DNA of 64,000 bases, from assembly GCF_022565915.1 (NCBI RefSeq), contig NZ_JAJOYX010000002.1, forward strand, positions 318,293-382,292, in the 5' to 3' direction. The DNA comes from Nesterenkonia sp. LB17 (GTDB taxonomy: Bacteria; Actinomycetota; Actinomycetes; Actinomycetales; Micrococcaceae). The notes beneath the pieces are model-generated. The model was not told where the DNA came from, did no database searches, and was given only the letters and a program-made list of their open reading frames with translations. The translations under genes were made by a program, and so were the position numbers. Of this stretch, positions 1 through 8,989 are shown piece by piece (the first letter of the stretch is position 1; each line of letters starts with the position of its first letter).

Positions 1-94
1 ACCCTCCGGGCCCCGGGGTATCTCGCCGCGGCGCAGGCGGCCCGCGGGGGGCGCCCGGGGGCGCCGCGTCGAGATCGGCTGTGGGGTGAGCGGC

Positions 95-1921
95 TCAGTG
101 TCGCTTGGCGCGGTGGGCGGCCTTCTCGTAGAGGTTCTCGACCACACGCTGGAAGTCACGCATGACCTCGGCCCGGCGGATCTTCAGCGAGGGCGTCAGG
201 TGCCCCGAGTCGATGGTGAAGTCATCCTCGAGCACGGTGAAGCTGCGGATGGACTCGGCCTTCGAGACACTTGCATTGGTGGCATCGATGACCTGCTGCA
301 GATGCTCCAGAACCTGGGGGTGCTCGGTGAGCTCGCTCATCGCGGTGTCGGGGTCGAGACCTTTGCTGCGCAGCCAGGACGGTATGACATCGCCGTCGAG
401 GGTGATCATCGCGCTGATGAAGGGCTTGCCGTCACCGACCACGACTACCTGGGAGACCAGCAGGTCTGCCCGGATGGCATCTTCGAGCTGCGCGGGGGCG
501 ACGTTCTTGCCTCCGGCGGTCACCAGGATCTCCTTCTTGCGTCCGGTGATGATCAGCCGACCCGCCTCATCTAGACGACCCAGGTCACCGGTGTAGAACC
601 AGCCATCGGCGGTGAAGGACTCGGCGTTGAGCTCGGGCCGGTTGCGGTACCCCCGGAAGACGCTGCTGCCCTTGACCAGCAGCTCGCCGTCGGACTCCAC
701 GCGCACGGCATTGCCTGGGAGCGGGATCCCGACGGTGCCGATCCGGTAGACCGAGGGGATGTTGCCGGTGACCGGGGCCGTGGTCTCGGTGAGTCCGTAG
801 CCTTCGATGATCTGGATGCCCACGCCGTTGAAGAAGTGGCCCAGCCGTTCACCCAGCGGGGACCCGCCGGAGAAGGCGTGGGTGACGTTGCCGCCCATCC
901 GGTTGCGCAGCTTCGAGTAGACCAGCTTGCTGAACACGGCGTGCTTGAGCCGGAGACTCAGCGGAACGCGGCCCTCGGCGGTGGCGCGCGACCAGTCCAC
1001 CGCCGCGTCGGCCGCGGCCTTGAAGATGCGCTTCTTGCCATCGCCTTCGGCCTTCAGCGCGGCGGCGTTGTAGATCTTCTCGAAGACCCGCGGAACTCCG
1101 AGCAGGAAGGTCGGCCGGATCACGCCGAGATCTTCGATGAGCTGCTTGATGTCGGGGGTGTGCGCCACCCGTCCGCCGGCGGCGATGAAGATCACCGAGA
1201 TGAACCGAGCGAAGACGTGGGCCATGGGCAGGAACAGCACCGTGGAGGAGTGTCTGCCGACGACGCCGTCCATGGCGGCAAGGGTCTGCAGGCTGTGGTC
1301 CACGAAGTTGCCGTGGGTCAGCTCGCAGCCCTTGGGTCGGCCGGTGGCTCCCGAGGTGTAAATGATGGTGGCGAGATCCTCACCGACGGCGGTGGCCCGG
1401 CGGCCCTCGAGGTCCTGGTCTGAAACAACAGCGCCGGCCTGCCGGAGCTCGTCCAGTGCGCTGGACTCGATGAGCAGCACCTCGGGGGTCTGCTGGAGTC
1501 CGGATCCCTTCAGGCCCTCCAAGATGGTCTCCCGATGCCCGGGCGTCTCAGCGAAGACCAGGCTGAGTGCGGAATCCTCGGCGATCCAGGCGATCTGTGC
1601 GGCGGAGGAGGTCTCGTAGACCGGGACCGAGACGGCGCCGGCGTACCAGAGCGCGAAGTCCAGCAGGCTCCACTCATACCGGGTCGCAGACATGATCCCG
1701 ACGCGATCGCCCAGCGTGACACCGCGCTGGATCAGGCCCTTGGCGAGAGCTGCGACGTCGGTGTGGAACGCGGCGGCGGTGACGTCCACCCACTCGCCGG
1801 CGGCGTCACGGCGCGTGAACAGGACGTTCTCAGGGTCCTCGGTCCGCTGCTGCTCCAGAAGATCGGTGATGTTCATATCGGCCGGCACATCGATGAGCGC
1901 CGATATCGCGGTTTCCTGCAC
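95..1921 (-). CDS. Long-chain fatty-acid--CoA ligase (AMP-forming, FadD15-like)
   Basis: A 608-residue member of the ANL (acyl/aryl-CoA synthetase) superfamily, expected to activate fatty acids with ATP to acyl-AMP and then acyl-CoA at the cytoplasmic face of the membrane. The P-loop-like AMP-binding motif YTSGATGRPKG lies at about residues 188-198, YGLTETTAPVTG at about 375, and GWFYTGDLG near 440, followed by a normal C-terminal swinging domain with TGRKKEILVTAGGKNVAP. Length matches the FadD15/long-chain subgroup (about 600 aa). The ATG at 1921 is the first start and the N-terminus aligns with family expectations. It is not in an obvious operon, so its exact chain-length preference cannot be read from context. 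Confidence 0.93.
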   Translation of the reverse strand: MQETAISALIDVPADMNITDLLEQQRTEDPENVLFTRRDAAGEWVDVTAAAFHTDVAALAKGLIQRGVTLGDRVGIMSATRYEWSLLDFALWYAGAVSVPVYETSSAAQIAWIAEDSALSLVFAETPGHRETILEGLKGSGLQQTPEVLLIESSALDELRQAGAVVSDQDLEGRRATAVGEDLATIIYTSGATGRPKGCELTHGNFVDHSLQTLAAMDGVVGRHSSTVLFLPMAHVFARFISVIFIAAGGRVAHTPDIKQLIEDLGVIRPTFLLGVPRVFEKIYNAAALKAEGDGKKRIFKAAADAAVDWSRATAEGRVPLSLRLKHAVFSKLVYSKLRNRMGGNVTHAFSGGSPLGERLGHFFNGVGIQIIEGYGLTETTAPVTGNIPSVYRIGTVGIPLPGNAVRVESDGELLVKGSSVFRGYRNRPELNAESFTADGWFYTGDLGRLDEAGRLIITGRKKEILVTAGGKNVAPAQLEDAIRADLLVSQVVVVGDGKPFISAMITLDGDVIPSWLRSKGLDPDTAMSELTEHPQVLEHLQQVIDATNASVSKAESIRSFTVLEDDFTIDSGHLTPSLKIRRAEVMRDFQRVVENLYEKAAHRAKRH

Positions 1922-2072
1922 GGAGTTCCTCCCGGTGTGGTGACGCGTTCTTCGGCGAGCGCTGCTGGTGATCCGGTGTTGACCACCGCCTTAGGAAGAA
2001 TATCCTGCCCGCGATGAGGTGTGCTCAGAGGCGAAATCCGGCGACGCCGTGTGAAGCGCCCGAGGGACGGTT

Positions 2073-2432
2073 TCAGACCGACGGCAGGTCCACGTGGTTC
2101 ATCGCGCCGTCCTGCAGGCGCAGCAGAATGCTGCGGGGTGCCCGGCCGGACGCATCCTGATAGCGGATGCTGAACGGCTCGCCTGCCACCAGGGTGATCG
2201 GAAGATCCAGCGGGTCCCGCTTCAGAGACTCGGCCAGGCTGTCACCCTCATTGAGGATGGCCACGACCTTCGCGTCCAAGCTGCTGGTCAGGGTGATGAC
2301 TCCGGGCTGATGTGACGCGGTGATCCGTGCGTCCTTGCCGGCGTGTCCCCGAGCGATGGCCACCACAACGGCAGCCACCGCCAATATCGCGATCGCGCCG
2401 GCGGCGAGCCAGTTCGCGGAGAGAAAGTCCAT
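2073..2432 (-). CDS. Small membrane-anchored protein of unknown function
   Basis: A 119-residue protein with one clear N-terminal hydrophobic segment (about residues 8-27, LAAGAIAILAVAAVVVAIA) followed by a soluble domain of about 85 residues predicted by eye to be mostly beta (ITLTSSLDAKVVAILNEGD..., PITLVAGEPFSIRYQDASG). This suggests a signal anchor with an extracytoplasmic or cytoplasmic beta domain. I do not recognise the family. It stands alone, downstream of nothing obvious and 150 bp from the acyl-CoA ligase on the same strand, so it could share transcription with it. Codon use is like the surrounding chromosome, so it is probably a real gene. Confidence 0.6.
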   Translation of the reverse strand: MDFLSANWLAAGAIAILAVAAVVVAIARGHAGKDARITASHQPGVITLTSSLDAKVVAILNEGDSLAESLKRDPLDLPITLVAGEPFSIRYQDASGRAPRSILLRLQDGAMNHVDLPSV

Positions 2433-2784
2433 GCCCCAACCCTACTCACCGTGCTGGGCTCCAAGGCAACCGGGCCCGATGGCAGCCGGGGCGACGAAGC
2501 CGATCACGGCAAGCCAGGCGCGGGAAGGAGATCTCTGGCTGCGTTGAGCGCGGAGTCATTTCGGTGCCCTGGTCTCCCACGCTTCGACCAGGAGCTCGGA
2601 GAGCTCATCGGCCTCCTCCTGCTGAGCCTCGCAGATGAGATCGCATGAACCCTCAAGGCTGATCTGCGGGGACGACTCCGGGCGGCGTGCTGCAAAAAAC
2701 TTGCAGCGAAGCGTGAACGAAACCGGGTCGAGCGGCGTAACCCCTAGAAACACTCCCATCCAGCGACCGAGGGGACGCCAGGAC
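2433..2784. other. Intergenic stretch with no convincing gene
   Basis: Between the small membrane protein and the 72-residue gene. The minus strand at about 2556-2665 reads like an acidic helix (ICEAQQEEADELSELLVEAWETRAPK), but I find no plausible start with a ribosome binding site, so I do not call a gene. Confidence 0.4.
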
Positions 2785-3003
2785 ATGAGCAGTCGAGCTG
2801 AACTCGAGGACCAGGCCCATTTCGCCCTGATGGACGTCAACAGGCACTGGTTGGAAGCACTCACCGCGGAGCAGGCAGGGGATCTGATCAGATCCCACTC
2901 CGCATTCGAAGACATGATCACTGCGGCGCGCGCAGGGAAAGCCGCACTCGAAGCCGTGGAGAGCATGGTCGAGGAGCGCCGAAGCAAGGAACACGCAGCA
3001 TAG
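2785..3003 (+). CDS. Small hypothetical protein (72 aa, helical)
   Basis: The ATG at 2785 follows a good purine-rich ribosome binding site (GAGGGGACGCCAGG), which favours this start over an upstream in-frame one at 2635. The product is short, charged and likely all-helical (MSSRAELEDQAHFALMDVNR..., ending MVEERRSKEHAA), with no membrane segment and no cysteines. I do not recognise a family. It lies alone between an uncharacterised gene and tRNA-His. The ribosome binding site and codon pattern support it, but it has no functional clue. Confidence 0.5.
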   Translation: MSSRAELEDQAHFALMDVNRHWLEALTAEQAGDLIRSHSAFEDMITAARAGKAALEAVESMVEERRSKEHAA

Positions 3004-3169
3004 GATCTGGCACCGGTGGGCAGTGGCGCGCTGTTCACCGCATAGAGACTTTTCCATCCGCGTACGCGTGCCGCGTGGACTTCACCGTTCCCAAGCTCCA
3101 CCGAGGCGCATGCTGACCCAGGAGCGCCAGGGTCTCGGCCCTCGGTCCGCCTTCGCGCGCGCAACGAAA

Positions 3170-3199
3170 AACGGCCCTGGTCGGATGACCAGGACCGTT
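3170..3199 (-). terminator. Rho-independent terminator of tRNA-His
   Basis: On the minus strand a 13-bp stem (AACGGTCCTGGTC / GACCAGGGCCGTT, with one G-U pair) with a 4-base loop is followed by TTTTCGT. It sits directly downstream of tRNA-His. Confidence 0.85.
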
Positions 3200-3202
3200 C
3201 CA

Positions 3203-3279
3203 TGGGGTGAGCGACGGGGCTTGAACCCGCGACCCTCGCGACCACAACGCGATGCTCTACCAGCTGAGCTACGCCCACC
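3203..3279 (-). tRNA. tRNA-His (GTG)
   Basis: The minus strand folds into a complete cloverleaf: acceptor GTGGGCG pairs with CGCTCAC, the anticodon stem TCGCG/CGCGA encloses the loop TTGTGGT with anticodon GTG, and the T-arm is GCGGG-TTCAAGC-CCCGT. The extra G at position -1 and C73 are both present, the identity elements of histidine tRNA, and CCA is encoded. Confidence 0.97.
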
Positions 3280-3384
3280 ATGTGGAGCCGAAGCCGGCTC
3301 CCGCACTCGCTGCTCATCAGCCTTGAACGCCTGAAAGCAACGCATGTCAGTCTACACAGACTCCGGCCGAATCCGGAAATCGGC

Positions 3385-3999
3385 TCAACTCTGCTTGAAG
3401 ACCGTCCGGCGGTAGTGCCGCAGCTCTTCGATGGAGTCCTGGATATCTCCGAGCGCCCGGTGGTTGCCGGTCTTCGCCGGCGCGGACTCCTTCGCCTGCG
3501 GGTACCAGCGGGAGGAGAGCTCTTTGATGGTGGAGACATCGATGAGTCGGTAGTGCAGGTGCTTCATCAAGTCCGGCATGGCCACACGCAGGAAGGCCTT
3601 GTCCGCGTGGACCGAGTTCCCGGCCAGGGGCGCCACACCCGCCTCAGGGATCCAGGCCTTCACATAGTCCAGGACCCGCTGCTCGGCGACCTGGACCGAG
3701 ACGCCGTTCTTGAGGTCCTCGAGCAGGCCCGAGGCGGTGTGCATCCTCTGCACGATCGGGGCCATCGTCTCCAGCCGCTCGGCCGGGTCCGGGCTGATGA
3801 CCACCTGGACCCCTTCACCGAGGATGTTCAGCTCGGCGTCGGTGACCAGCGCCGCGATCTCCACCAGGACATCGTGATCGGGATTCAGCCCAGTCATCTC
3901 ACAGTCGATCCACACCATCCGGCCCGCCCAGGAGCCACCCGGGCTCACCGGCACAGACGTGATGGATGAGGCGTTGGTCTCAGTCTCTTCAGAATTCAC
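3385..3999 (-). CDS. orn: Oligoribonuclease
   Basis: DEDDh 3'-5' exoribonuclease that degrades 2-5 nt RNA and nanoRNA or pGpG in the cytoplasm. The exonuclease motifs are in order: WIDCEMTGL (Asp32/Glu34 from the chosen start), GNSVHADKAFL, and HRALGDIQDSIEEL with the catalytic His and Asp. I chose GTG at 3999, preceded by AGAGTGAGAACC, giving 204 aa, close to the family's usual 180-215. A longer reading to 4143 would add about 48 poorly conserved residues and overlap the divergent glycosyltransferase gene. It is transcribed divergently from the mannosyltransferase cluster. Confidence 0.94.
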   Translation of the reverse strand: MNSEETETNASSITSVPVSPGGSWAGRMVWIDCEMTGLNPDHDVLVEIAALVTDAELNILGEGVQVVISPDPAERLETMAPIVQRMHTASGLLEDLKNGVSVQVAEQRVLDYVKAWIPEAGVAPLAGNSVHADKAFLRVAMPDLMKHLHYRLIDVSTIKELSSRWYPQAKESAPAKTGNHRALGDIQDSIEELRHYRRTVFKQS

Positions 4000-4069
4000 G
4001 GTTCTCACTCTACCGACAGCCCGCCAGGCGCCGGGGTGACAGCGACTGTGGGTGATAAATTCAAGGGCG

Positions 4070-5860
4070 ATGAGCGCTGAGGCTGGAGCCACCGAGAACA
4101 GCCCTGCACCGCGCGGTGCCGAGGGCGCCGTCGGGCTCGGCAACCCCGATCAGCGCCCCCAGACAGACCCCGATCCGCGCCCGCCGCGCAAGCGGGACAT
4201 CTGGCTGCACATCCTGCGGTCCTCCACCCGCCCCAAGAGCGTCTGGTCCCCGATGGTCGAAGGCCTGCTCGGGTCGATGCTGGTCCTCCTGGGCTCCTTC
4301 GGCGTCGGATGGCTGGTCAGCGTCTCCCCGCTGTCCCGGCAGCCGTGGATCATCGCGTACCGCACCGAGACGGTCGGCGTGGTCGTCGCCACGATCGCGC
4401 TGACCCTGGGCTGCTGGGTCATGCTGCGCGCCTGGCTGCGGCTGGGTCGGGTGCTGGAGAACCCCGATCAGAGCCAACAGTGGCCCACTCGCTCGCTGCG
4501 CACGGTCAACGCCGCCGTCGTGCTCTGGTCGCTGCCCCAGCTGGTCGCGCTCCCGATCTTCTCCCGCGACGTCTTCGCCTACCTGAATCAGGGCAGGCTG
4601 GTCCTGGCCGGTCAGGACCCCTACACCACGGGCGTCTCCACCCTGGACAACTGGTTCCAGCTGGGCACCGACATCCTCTGGGCCGAATCCGAGACGCCTT
4701 ACGGTCCGCTGTTCCTCTGGCTCGAGGCCGCGGTGATGAACATCGCCGGAGACAGTCCCGACCTTGCGCTGTTCCTCTTCCGGCTCGCCTGCGTGGGCGG
4801 GGTGGTCATGATGATGATATTCGTGCCCAAGCTCGCCCGGATCCACGGGATCGACCCTGCCCGGGCGCAGTGGATCACGCTGGCGAACCCGCTGCTGATC
4901 ATCAGCTTCATCTCCAGCGCCCACAACGACGCGATCATGGTCGGCTTCGCCCTGGCTGGCATCTACGCCGCGGCCCACAGCAGGGGAGTCCTCGCCACGC
5001 TGCTGGTGGTCGTCTCGATCGGGATCAAGCCGATCACCATCGTGCTGCTGCCTTTCATCGGGCTGCTCTGGGCCGGACCGGTGGCCTCCTGGTCACGGAA
5101 GTTCACCTACTGGTTCCTCACCGCTGGCATCGCCGCCGCCGTGATGATCACCATCGGCCTCATCCAGGGCTACGGCTTCGGCTGGCTCGCCGTCCTGGCC
5201 GGCACCGGCACCGGAAGCGTCTTCTGGTCCCCGATCGGGATCGCCGACGGCTGGCTCGGCACGTTGCTGCGCTCCTTCGGACTCGACAGCAGCTGGACCC
5301 TGGAGGTGTTCAAGATCGCAGGCCGGCTCCTCTCGGTGGCCGTGGTGCTGTGGCTGATGTTCCGCGGCAGTGAGAAGTTCATCGTCCAGCGGATGGTCTG
5401 GGCGTTCACCGCCCTGGTGGTGCTCTCACCGATCATCCAGCCCTGGTACCTGCTGTGGCTGCTGCCGCTGTTCGCGATCACCGGGATCCGCAAAGACTGG
5501 CAGTTCAAGTGGGTGGTGTTCACCATCGCCTTCTTCCTGACCTTCGGCGCCTCGGACCAGCTGTCCATCTACCAGTTCCTGCAGCTGGACGCTCAGATGC
5601 TCGCTCTCTCCGTCACGGTGTCCTGGATCTGCATCGTCTGGCTGGCCCTGCTGGACCGGCAGACCCGCTGGGTGGTCTGGGAGGGCTGGGGCCTGCCCGC
5701 GGTCCGCTGGGAATGGCCCCGACTGCGCGGCCGCCGATCCTCCCAGACCGACGACGGCGCACGGGCGAGCCCCGCCGCCCACGACGCCGCCACACCGGCC
5801 GACGCCGCCGCACCGGCCGCCGAGCCCGGGGGAGAGGAGACCGCTCCAGGTGCGCGCTAA
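4070..5860 (+). CDS. GT-C mannosyltransferase, MptA/MptB-like (first of pair)
   Basis: Polytopic membrane protein of about 596 aa resembling the polyprenol-phosphomannose-dependent alpha-1,6-mannosyltransferases that build the lipomannan backbone in actinobacteria. The GT-C signature FSRDVFAYLNQGRLVLAG has the catalytic-type Asp after the second membrane span and is followed by DPYTTG and ETPYGPL. A dozen or so hydrophobic spans follow, including VLSPIIQPWYLLWLLPLFA near the C-terminus. A disordered Ala/Pro tail ends the protein. The start is either ATG 4070 or in-frame GTG 4052. The downstream paralogue overlaps its stop by 11 nt, so the two are translationally coupled. The exact donor and linkage are inferred from family only. 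Confidence 0.85.
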   Translation: MSAEAGATENSPAPRGAEGAVGLGNPDQRPQTDPDPRPPRKRDIWLHILRSSTRPKSVWSPMVEGLLGSMLVLLGSFGVGWLVSVSPLSRQPWIIAYRTETVGVVVATIALTLGCWVMLRAWLRLGRVLENPDQSQQWPTRSLRTVNAAVVLWSLPQLVALPIFSRDVFAYLNQGRLVLAGQDPYTTGVSTLDNWFQLGTDILWAESETPYGPLFLWLEAAVMNIAGDSPDLALFLFRLACVGGVVMMMIFVPKLARIHGIDPARAQWITLANPLLIISFISSAHNDAIMVGFALAGIYAAAHSRGVLATLLVVVSIGIKPITIVLLPFIGLLWAGPVASWSRKFTYWFLTAGIAAAVMITIGLIQGYGFGWLAVLAGTGTGSVFWSPIGIADGWLGTLLRSFGLDSSWTLEVFKIAGRLLSVAVVLWLMFRGSEKFIVQRMVWAFTALVVLSPIIQPWYLLWLLPLFAITGIRKDWQFKWVVFTIAFFLTFGASDQLSIYQFLQLDAQMLALSVTVSWICIVWLALLDRQTRWVVWEGWGLPAVRWEWPRLRGRRSSQTDDGARASPAAHDAATPADAAAPAAEPGGEETAPGAR

Positions 5861-7493
5861 CCTCGTCTCCCGCAATGCGCTGCGCGCGCGCTCTTTCCTC
5901 GGCCAGTGGCCGCCGACCGCCTGGTTCATCGGCGGCGAAGAGGCCGCCGCCTCGCACACCGCCCGTCAGGGACTGCTCGCCTCGATCATGATCATGTTCG
6001 GCTCCTGGGGCGTGGGCTGGCTGGCGATGACCCCGCAGTCGCTGCTCGCGCTGAACCCGGTGCTGCTGCCGCTGCGCACGACGACGGCGGGCGTGGTCAC
6101 CTGCACGGTGCTGCTGGTCTTCGGCGCGCTGCTGCTCGTGCGGTCCTGGCTGCGCCTCTCCCAGCGGGTGGGGTCCTGGTCGGCGCGGGCGACCCCGGTG
6201 ATGCGCCGGACCCTGTTCATGTGGGCCACCCCGCTGATGTTCACGCTGCCGATCTTCTCCCGCGATGTCTACTCCTACCTGGCCCAGGGCCGGGTGCTGC
6301 ACGCCGGACTGAACCCCTATGAGCACGGCGTCTCCGAGCTCCCCGGATGGTTCATGGAGGGCGCGGACGGGCTCTGGGCGGAATCCCCGTCCCCCTACGG
6401 ACCGCTGTTCCTGGTGCTGGCGCAGGTCGTCTGGTTCGTCTCCGGCGGCGTCCCAGAGATCGCGATCCTGCTCTTCCGCGGCCTGTCCCTGATCGGGATG
6501 GCACTGATGCTCTACTGCATCCCCCGGCTGGCCAAGGCCTTCGGCTCGGAGCCTTCCTGGGCGCTGTGGCTGTGCCTGCTGAACCCGATGACCCTGCTGG
6601 TGTTCCTCCCGGCGGCCCACAATGACGCGCTGATGATCGGGCTGATGCTCGCCGGCACGCTCGCGGGGCTGCGCCGGAGACGGGTGCTGTGCCTCGTGTT
6701 GGTGGTCGCGGCGATCGCGGTGAAGCCCATCGCGATGGTGGTGCTGCCCTTCATCCTCCTGCTGCCGCTGCGCAGCACCGCCGCGCTGCGGCACCGTTTC
6801 CGAGAATGGGCCATCGGGGGCACCGCCGCCGCCGTGCTCCTGGTCGCCGGTGGCGCGGCGCTCGGGATCGGCCTGGGCTGGATCGCAGCCGCCCTGGGTG
6901 CTGGCGCCGCGGTGCTGCAGGCCGCCCCGGTGGGACTGCTCGGGATCGGCCTCGGTGCCGCGCTGCAAGCGCTGACCGGGGTGGACGCCGCCGTGGTGAC
7001 CGAGATCGTCTACACCCTGGCGCGCGCCGCGGCCGGCGCGATGCTGGCGTGGATGCTGCTGCGCCGCAACGTCGGCAACCCGGTCCTCTGGGCCGGCTAC
7101 GGGCTCACCCTGGTGGTGCTGACCTCCTCGATCATCCAGCCCTGGTACCTGCTCTGGCTGCTGCCGTTCTACGCGGTGGTCCACGTCTACCGCGGACGAG
7201 TCCTGGTGCTGGTGACCACGGTCTTCACGGTGATGGTGCTCCTCTCGATGGTCGGTCAGCTCTCGGTGGCGCAGTGGATCGATGCGGCCGCGATCTACAC
7301 CATCGCCATCGCCGTGGTCACCCTGTACCTGATCTATGTGGTCTTCCTGGACCCCAACACCACCGAGTTCTTCGACATGCGGCGGCGCTCCCAGCGCTGG
7401 AATGCACAGCACGGGTGGGAGCGGCTGAGAGGATTGACCCCGCCGCGCACCTCCTGGGCGGCCGAGGACATCTACGAGAAGGACACGACGTGA
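5850..7493 (+). CDS. GT-C mannosyltransferase, MptA/MptB-like (second of pair)
   Basis: A 547-residue polytopic membrane protein, clearly a paralogue of the preceding gene. It shares FSRDVYSYLAQGRVLHAG, NPYEHGVSELPGWF, SPSPYGPLF and the C-terminal SSIIQPWYLLWLLPFYAVV. The catalytic-type Asp of FSRD is kept. GTG at 5850 is inside the end of the upstream gene (11-nt overlap), and its own stop overlaps the start of the third gene (GTGA). As in mycobacteria and corynebacteria, two such enzymes could act as initiator and elongator of an alpha-1,6-mannan on the outer face of the membrane. This division of labour is inference. Confidence 0.85.
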   Translation: MRANLVSRNALRARSFLGQWPPTAWFIGGEEAAASHTARQGLLASIMIMFGSWGVGWLAMTPQSLLALNPVLLPLRTTTAGVVTCTVLLVFGALLLVRSWLRLSQRVGSWSARATPVMRRTLFMWATPLMFTLPIFSRDVYSYLAQGRVLHAGLNPYEHGVSELPGWFMEGADGLWAESPSPYGPLFLVLAQVVWFVSGGVPEIAILLFRGLSLIGMALMLYCIPRLAKAFGSEPSWALWLCLLNPMTLLVFLPAAHNDALMIGLMLAGTLAGLRRRRVLCLVLVVAAIAVKPIAMVVLPFILLLPLRSTAALRHRFREWAIGGTAAAVLLVAGGAALGIGLGWIAAALGAGAAVLQAAPVGLLGIGLGAALQALTGVDAAVVTEIVYTLARAAAGAMLAWMLLRRNVGNPVLWAGYGLTLVVLTSSIIQPWYLLWLLPFYAVVHVYRGRVLVLVTTVFTVMVLLSMVGQLSVAQWIDAAAIYTIAIAVVTLYLIYVVFLDPNTTEFFDMRRRSQRWNAQHGWERLRGLTPPRTSWAAEDIYEKDTT

Positions 7494-8920
7494 AGCTCCC
7501 CGGCTCCCGACTGCTCTGGCTGCTGCTGGCCGCCACCACCCTGGGCGCCGCGCTCTCCGTGGCGGCCGTGCAGTGGTGCCGGATCCACGGCTGGACCGAC
7601 CCCGATCAGCACATCCACATGTGCTACTCCGACTTCTCCCTGCTGTTCAGCCAGCGCGGGCTCGCCGAGGGACTCTTCCCCTTCGTCGATGACGTCCCGG
7701 CCGATCAGGTCATGGAGTACCCGGTGCTGCTGGTCATGGTCGCCGGGGTGCTCGCGCTTCTGGTCCCCGGAGAGGGCATCACCGACGAGCGGATCCTGGC
7801 GTTCTACGACCTCAACCACTTCGCGGTGATCCTCTGCTGGCTCGGCGTCGTACTGGCCACCGCGTACTCCACCGCAGGTCACCGACGCCAGGACGCGCTG
7901 ATGGTGGCCCTGGCCCCGGGGATCATCCTCTCGCTGTCGATCAACTGGGACATGTGGGCGGTCTTCCTGGGCGCCCTGGCGCTGCTGCTCTGGGGCCGCT
8001 CGCATCCGGTCTGGGCCGGGGTGCTCATCGGTCTGGGCGCTGCGATGAAGCTCTATCCGCTGTTCTTCCTGGGCGCGATCCTGGTGCTGTGTCTGCGCAG
8101 CGGGCGGCTGCGCTCCTTCGCGGCGACGACGATCGCCGCAGTGCTGACCTGGCTCGCGGTGAACCTGCCCTTCATGCTCCTGCAGTTCGAACAGTGGTCC
8201 ACCTTCTACCGCTTCTCCTCCGAGCGCGACGTCAGCTTCTCCTCGGTCTGGTTGTTCTTCAGCTGGCTGCCGCTGGACGGCGCCGGGTTCTCGCTGCTCT
8301 CCAACGGGCTCTTCCTGCTGTGCTGCCTCGGCGTGGCCTACCTGGGCTGGGCGGCTCCCACCCGGCCGCGGATGGCGCAGCTTTGCTTCCTGATCGTGGC
8401 CAGCTTCCTGCTGCTGGGCAAGGTGTACTCCCCGCAGTTCGTGATGTGGCTGATCCCGCTGCTGGTGCTGGCGCGCCCGAAGGTCCGCGGATACCTCGTC
8501 TGGCAGGCCGCGGAGGTCTACCACTGGGTCTCGGTGTGGATGATGAGCGCGAAGATCACCTCCGGCGGGGAGTTCGCCGGCGGCACCGAGCTCATCGACT
8601 GGGCCTACCACATCGGGATCCTGGCTCACATGGCCACCCTGATCTACCTGATGGTCCAGGTGGTCCGCGAGATCCTGGACCCCGAGAAGGACATCGTCCG
8701 CTCCCAGCCGAGGGATCGGGACCGGGCGGCCGCGAGAGCAGCAGCGACCGACGACGACGCGCGCAGCTCCCACCAGCGCACCTCCGCACCGCGCCATCCA
8801 GATCCGGATGGCACGGTGCTGGGGGAGACAGACCCGCTGGCCGGTGTCACCCGCGGGCGACCCGATGCGTTCGGGCTGCCCGGACTCGGCCGGACGACCT
8901 CCTTGAAGCTGCGCTGGTGA
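7490..8920 (+). CDS. GT87-family (DUF2029) membrane glycosyltransferase
   Basis: A 476-residue integral membrane protein beginning with GTG at 7490, overlapping the previous stop by 4 nt. N-terminal motifs CYSDFSLLFSQRGLAEGLFPF and MEYPVLLVMVAG are typical of DUF2029/GT87 mannosyl- or arabinosyl-type transferases. INWDMWAVFLGALALLLW and AMKLYPLFFLGAILVL occur in the usual order. The last 80 residues are Asp/Arg/Ser-rich and probably cytoplasmic and disordered. Together with the two MptA/B-like genes it forms a three-gene operon for lipoglycan assembly. It may add a branching or priming mannose (PimE-like role), but the substrate is not visible from sequence. Confidence 0.82.
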   Translation: MKLPGSRLLWLLLAATTLGAALSVAAVQWCRIHGWTDPDQHIHMCYSDFSLLFSQRGLAEGLFPFVDDVPADQVMEYPVLLVMVAGVLALLVPGEGITDERILAFYDLNHFAVILCWLGVVLATAYSTAGHRRQDALMVALAPGIILSLSINWDMWAVFLGALALLLWGRSHPVWAGVLIGLGAAMKLYPLFFLGAILVLCLRSGRLRSFAATTIAAVLTWLAVNLPFMLLQFEQWSTFYRFSSERDVSFSSVWLFFSWLPLDGAGFSLLSNGLFLLCCLGVAYLGWAAPTRPRMAQLCFLIVASFLLLGKVYSPQFVMWLIPLLVLARPKVRGYLVWQAAEVYHWVSVWMMSAKITSGGEFAGGTELIDWAYHIGILAHMATLIYLMVQVVREILDPEKDIVRSQPRDRDRAAARAAATDDDARSSHQRTSAPRHPDPDGTVLGETDPLAGVTRGRPDAFGLPGLGRTTSLKLRW

Positions 8921-8989
8921 CCCGCCGGCTGCTGCCGCGGGCCGCGCCGGCTGCGCCCGCTGGTCTCTTCCACGGCGGGGGAGACCCTG

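Noticed and set aside
836-1423. Long plus-strand frame opposite the acyl-CoA ligase
   Set aside because: It lies antisense to a well-supported gene and has the biased composition of an antisense frame in high-GC DNA.
2556-3539. Long minus-strand frame through tRNA-His and the small plus-strand gene
   Set aside because: It crosses a tRNA and a supported gene and has no domain. Only its last acidic stretch looks protein-like.
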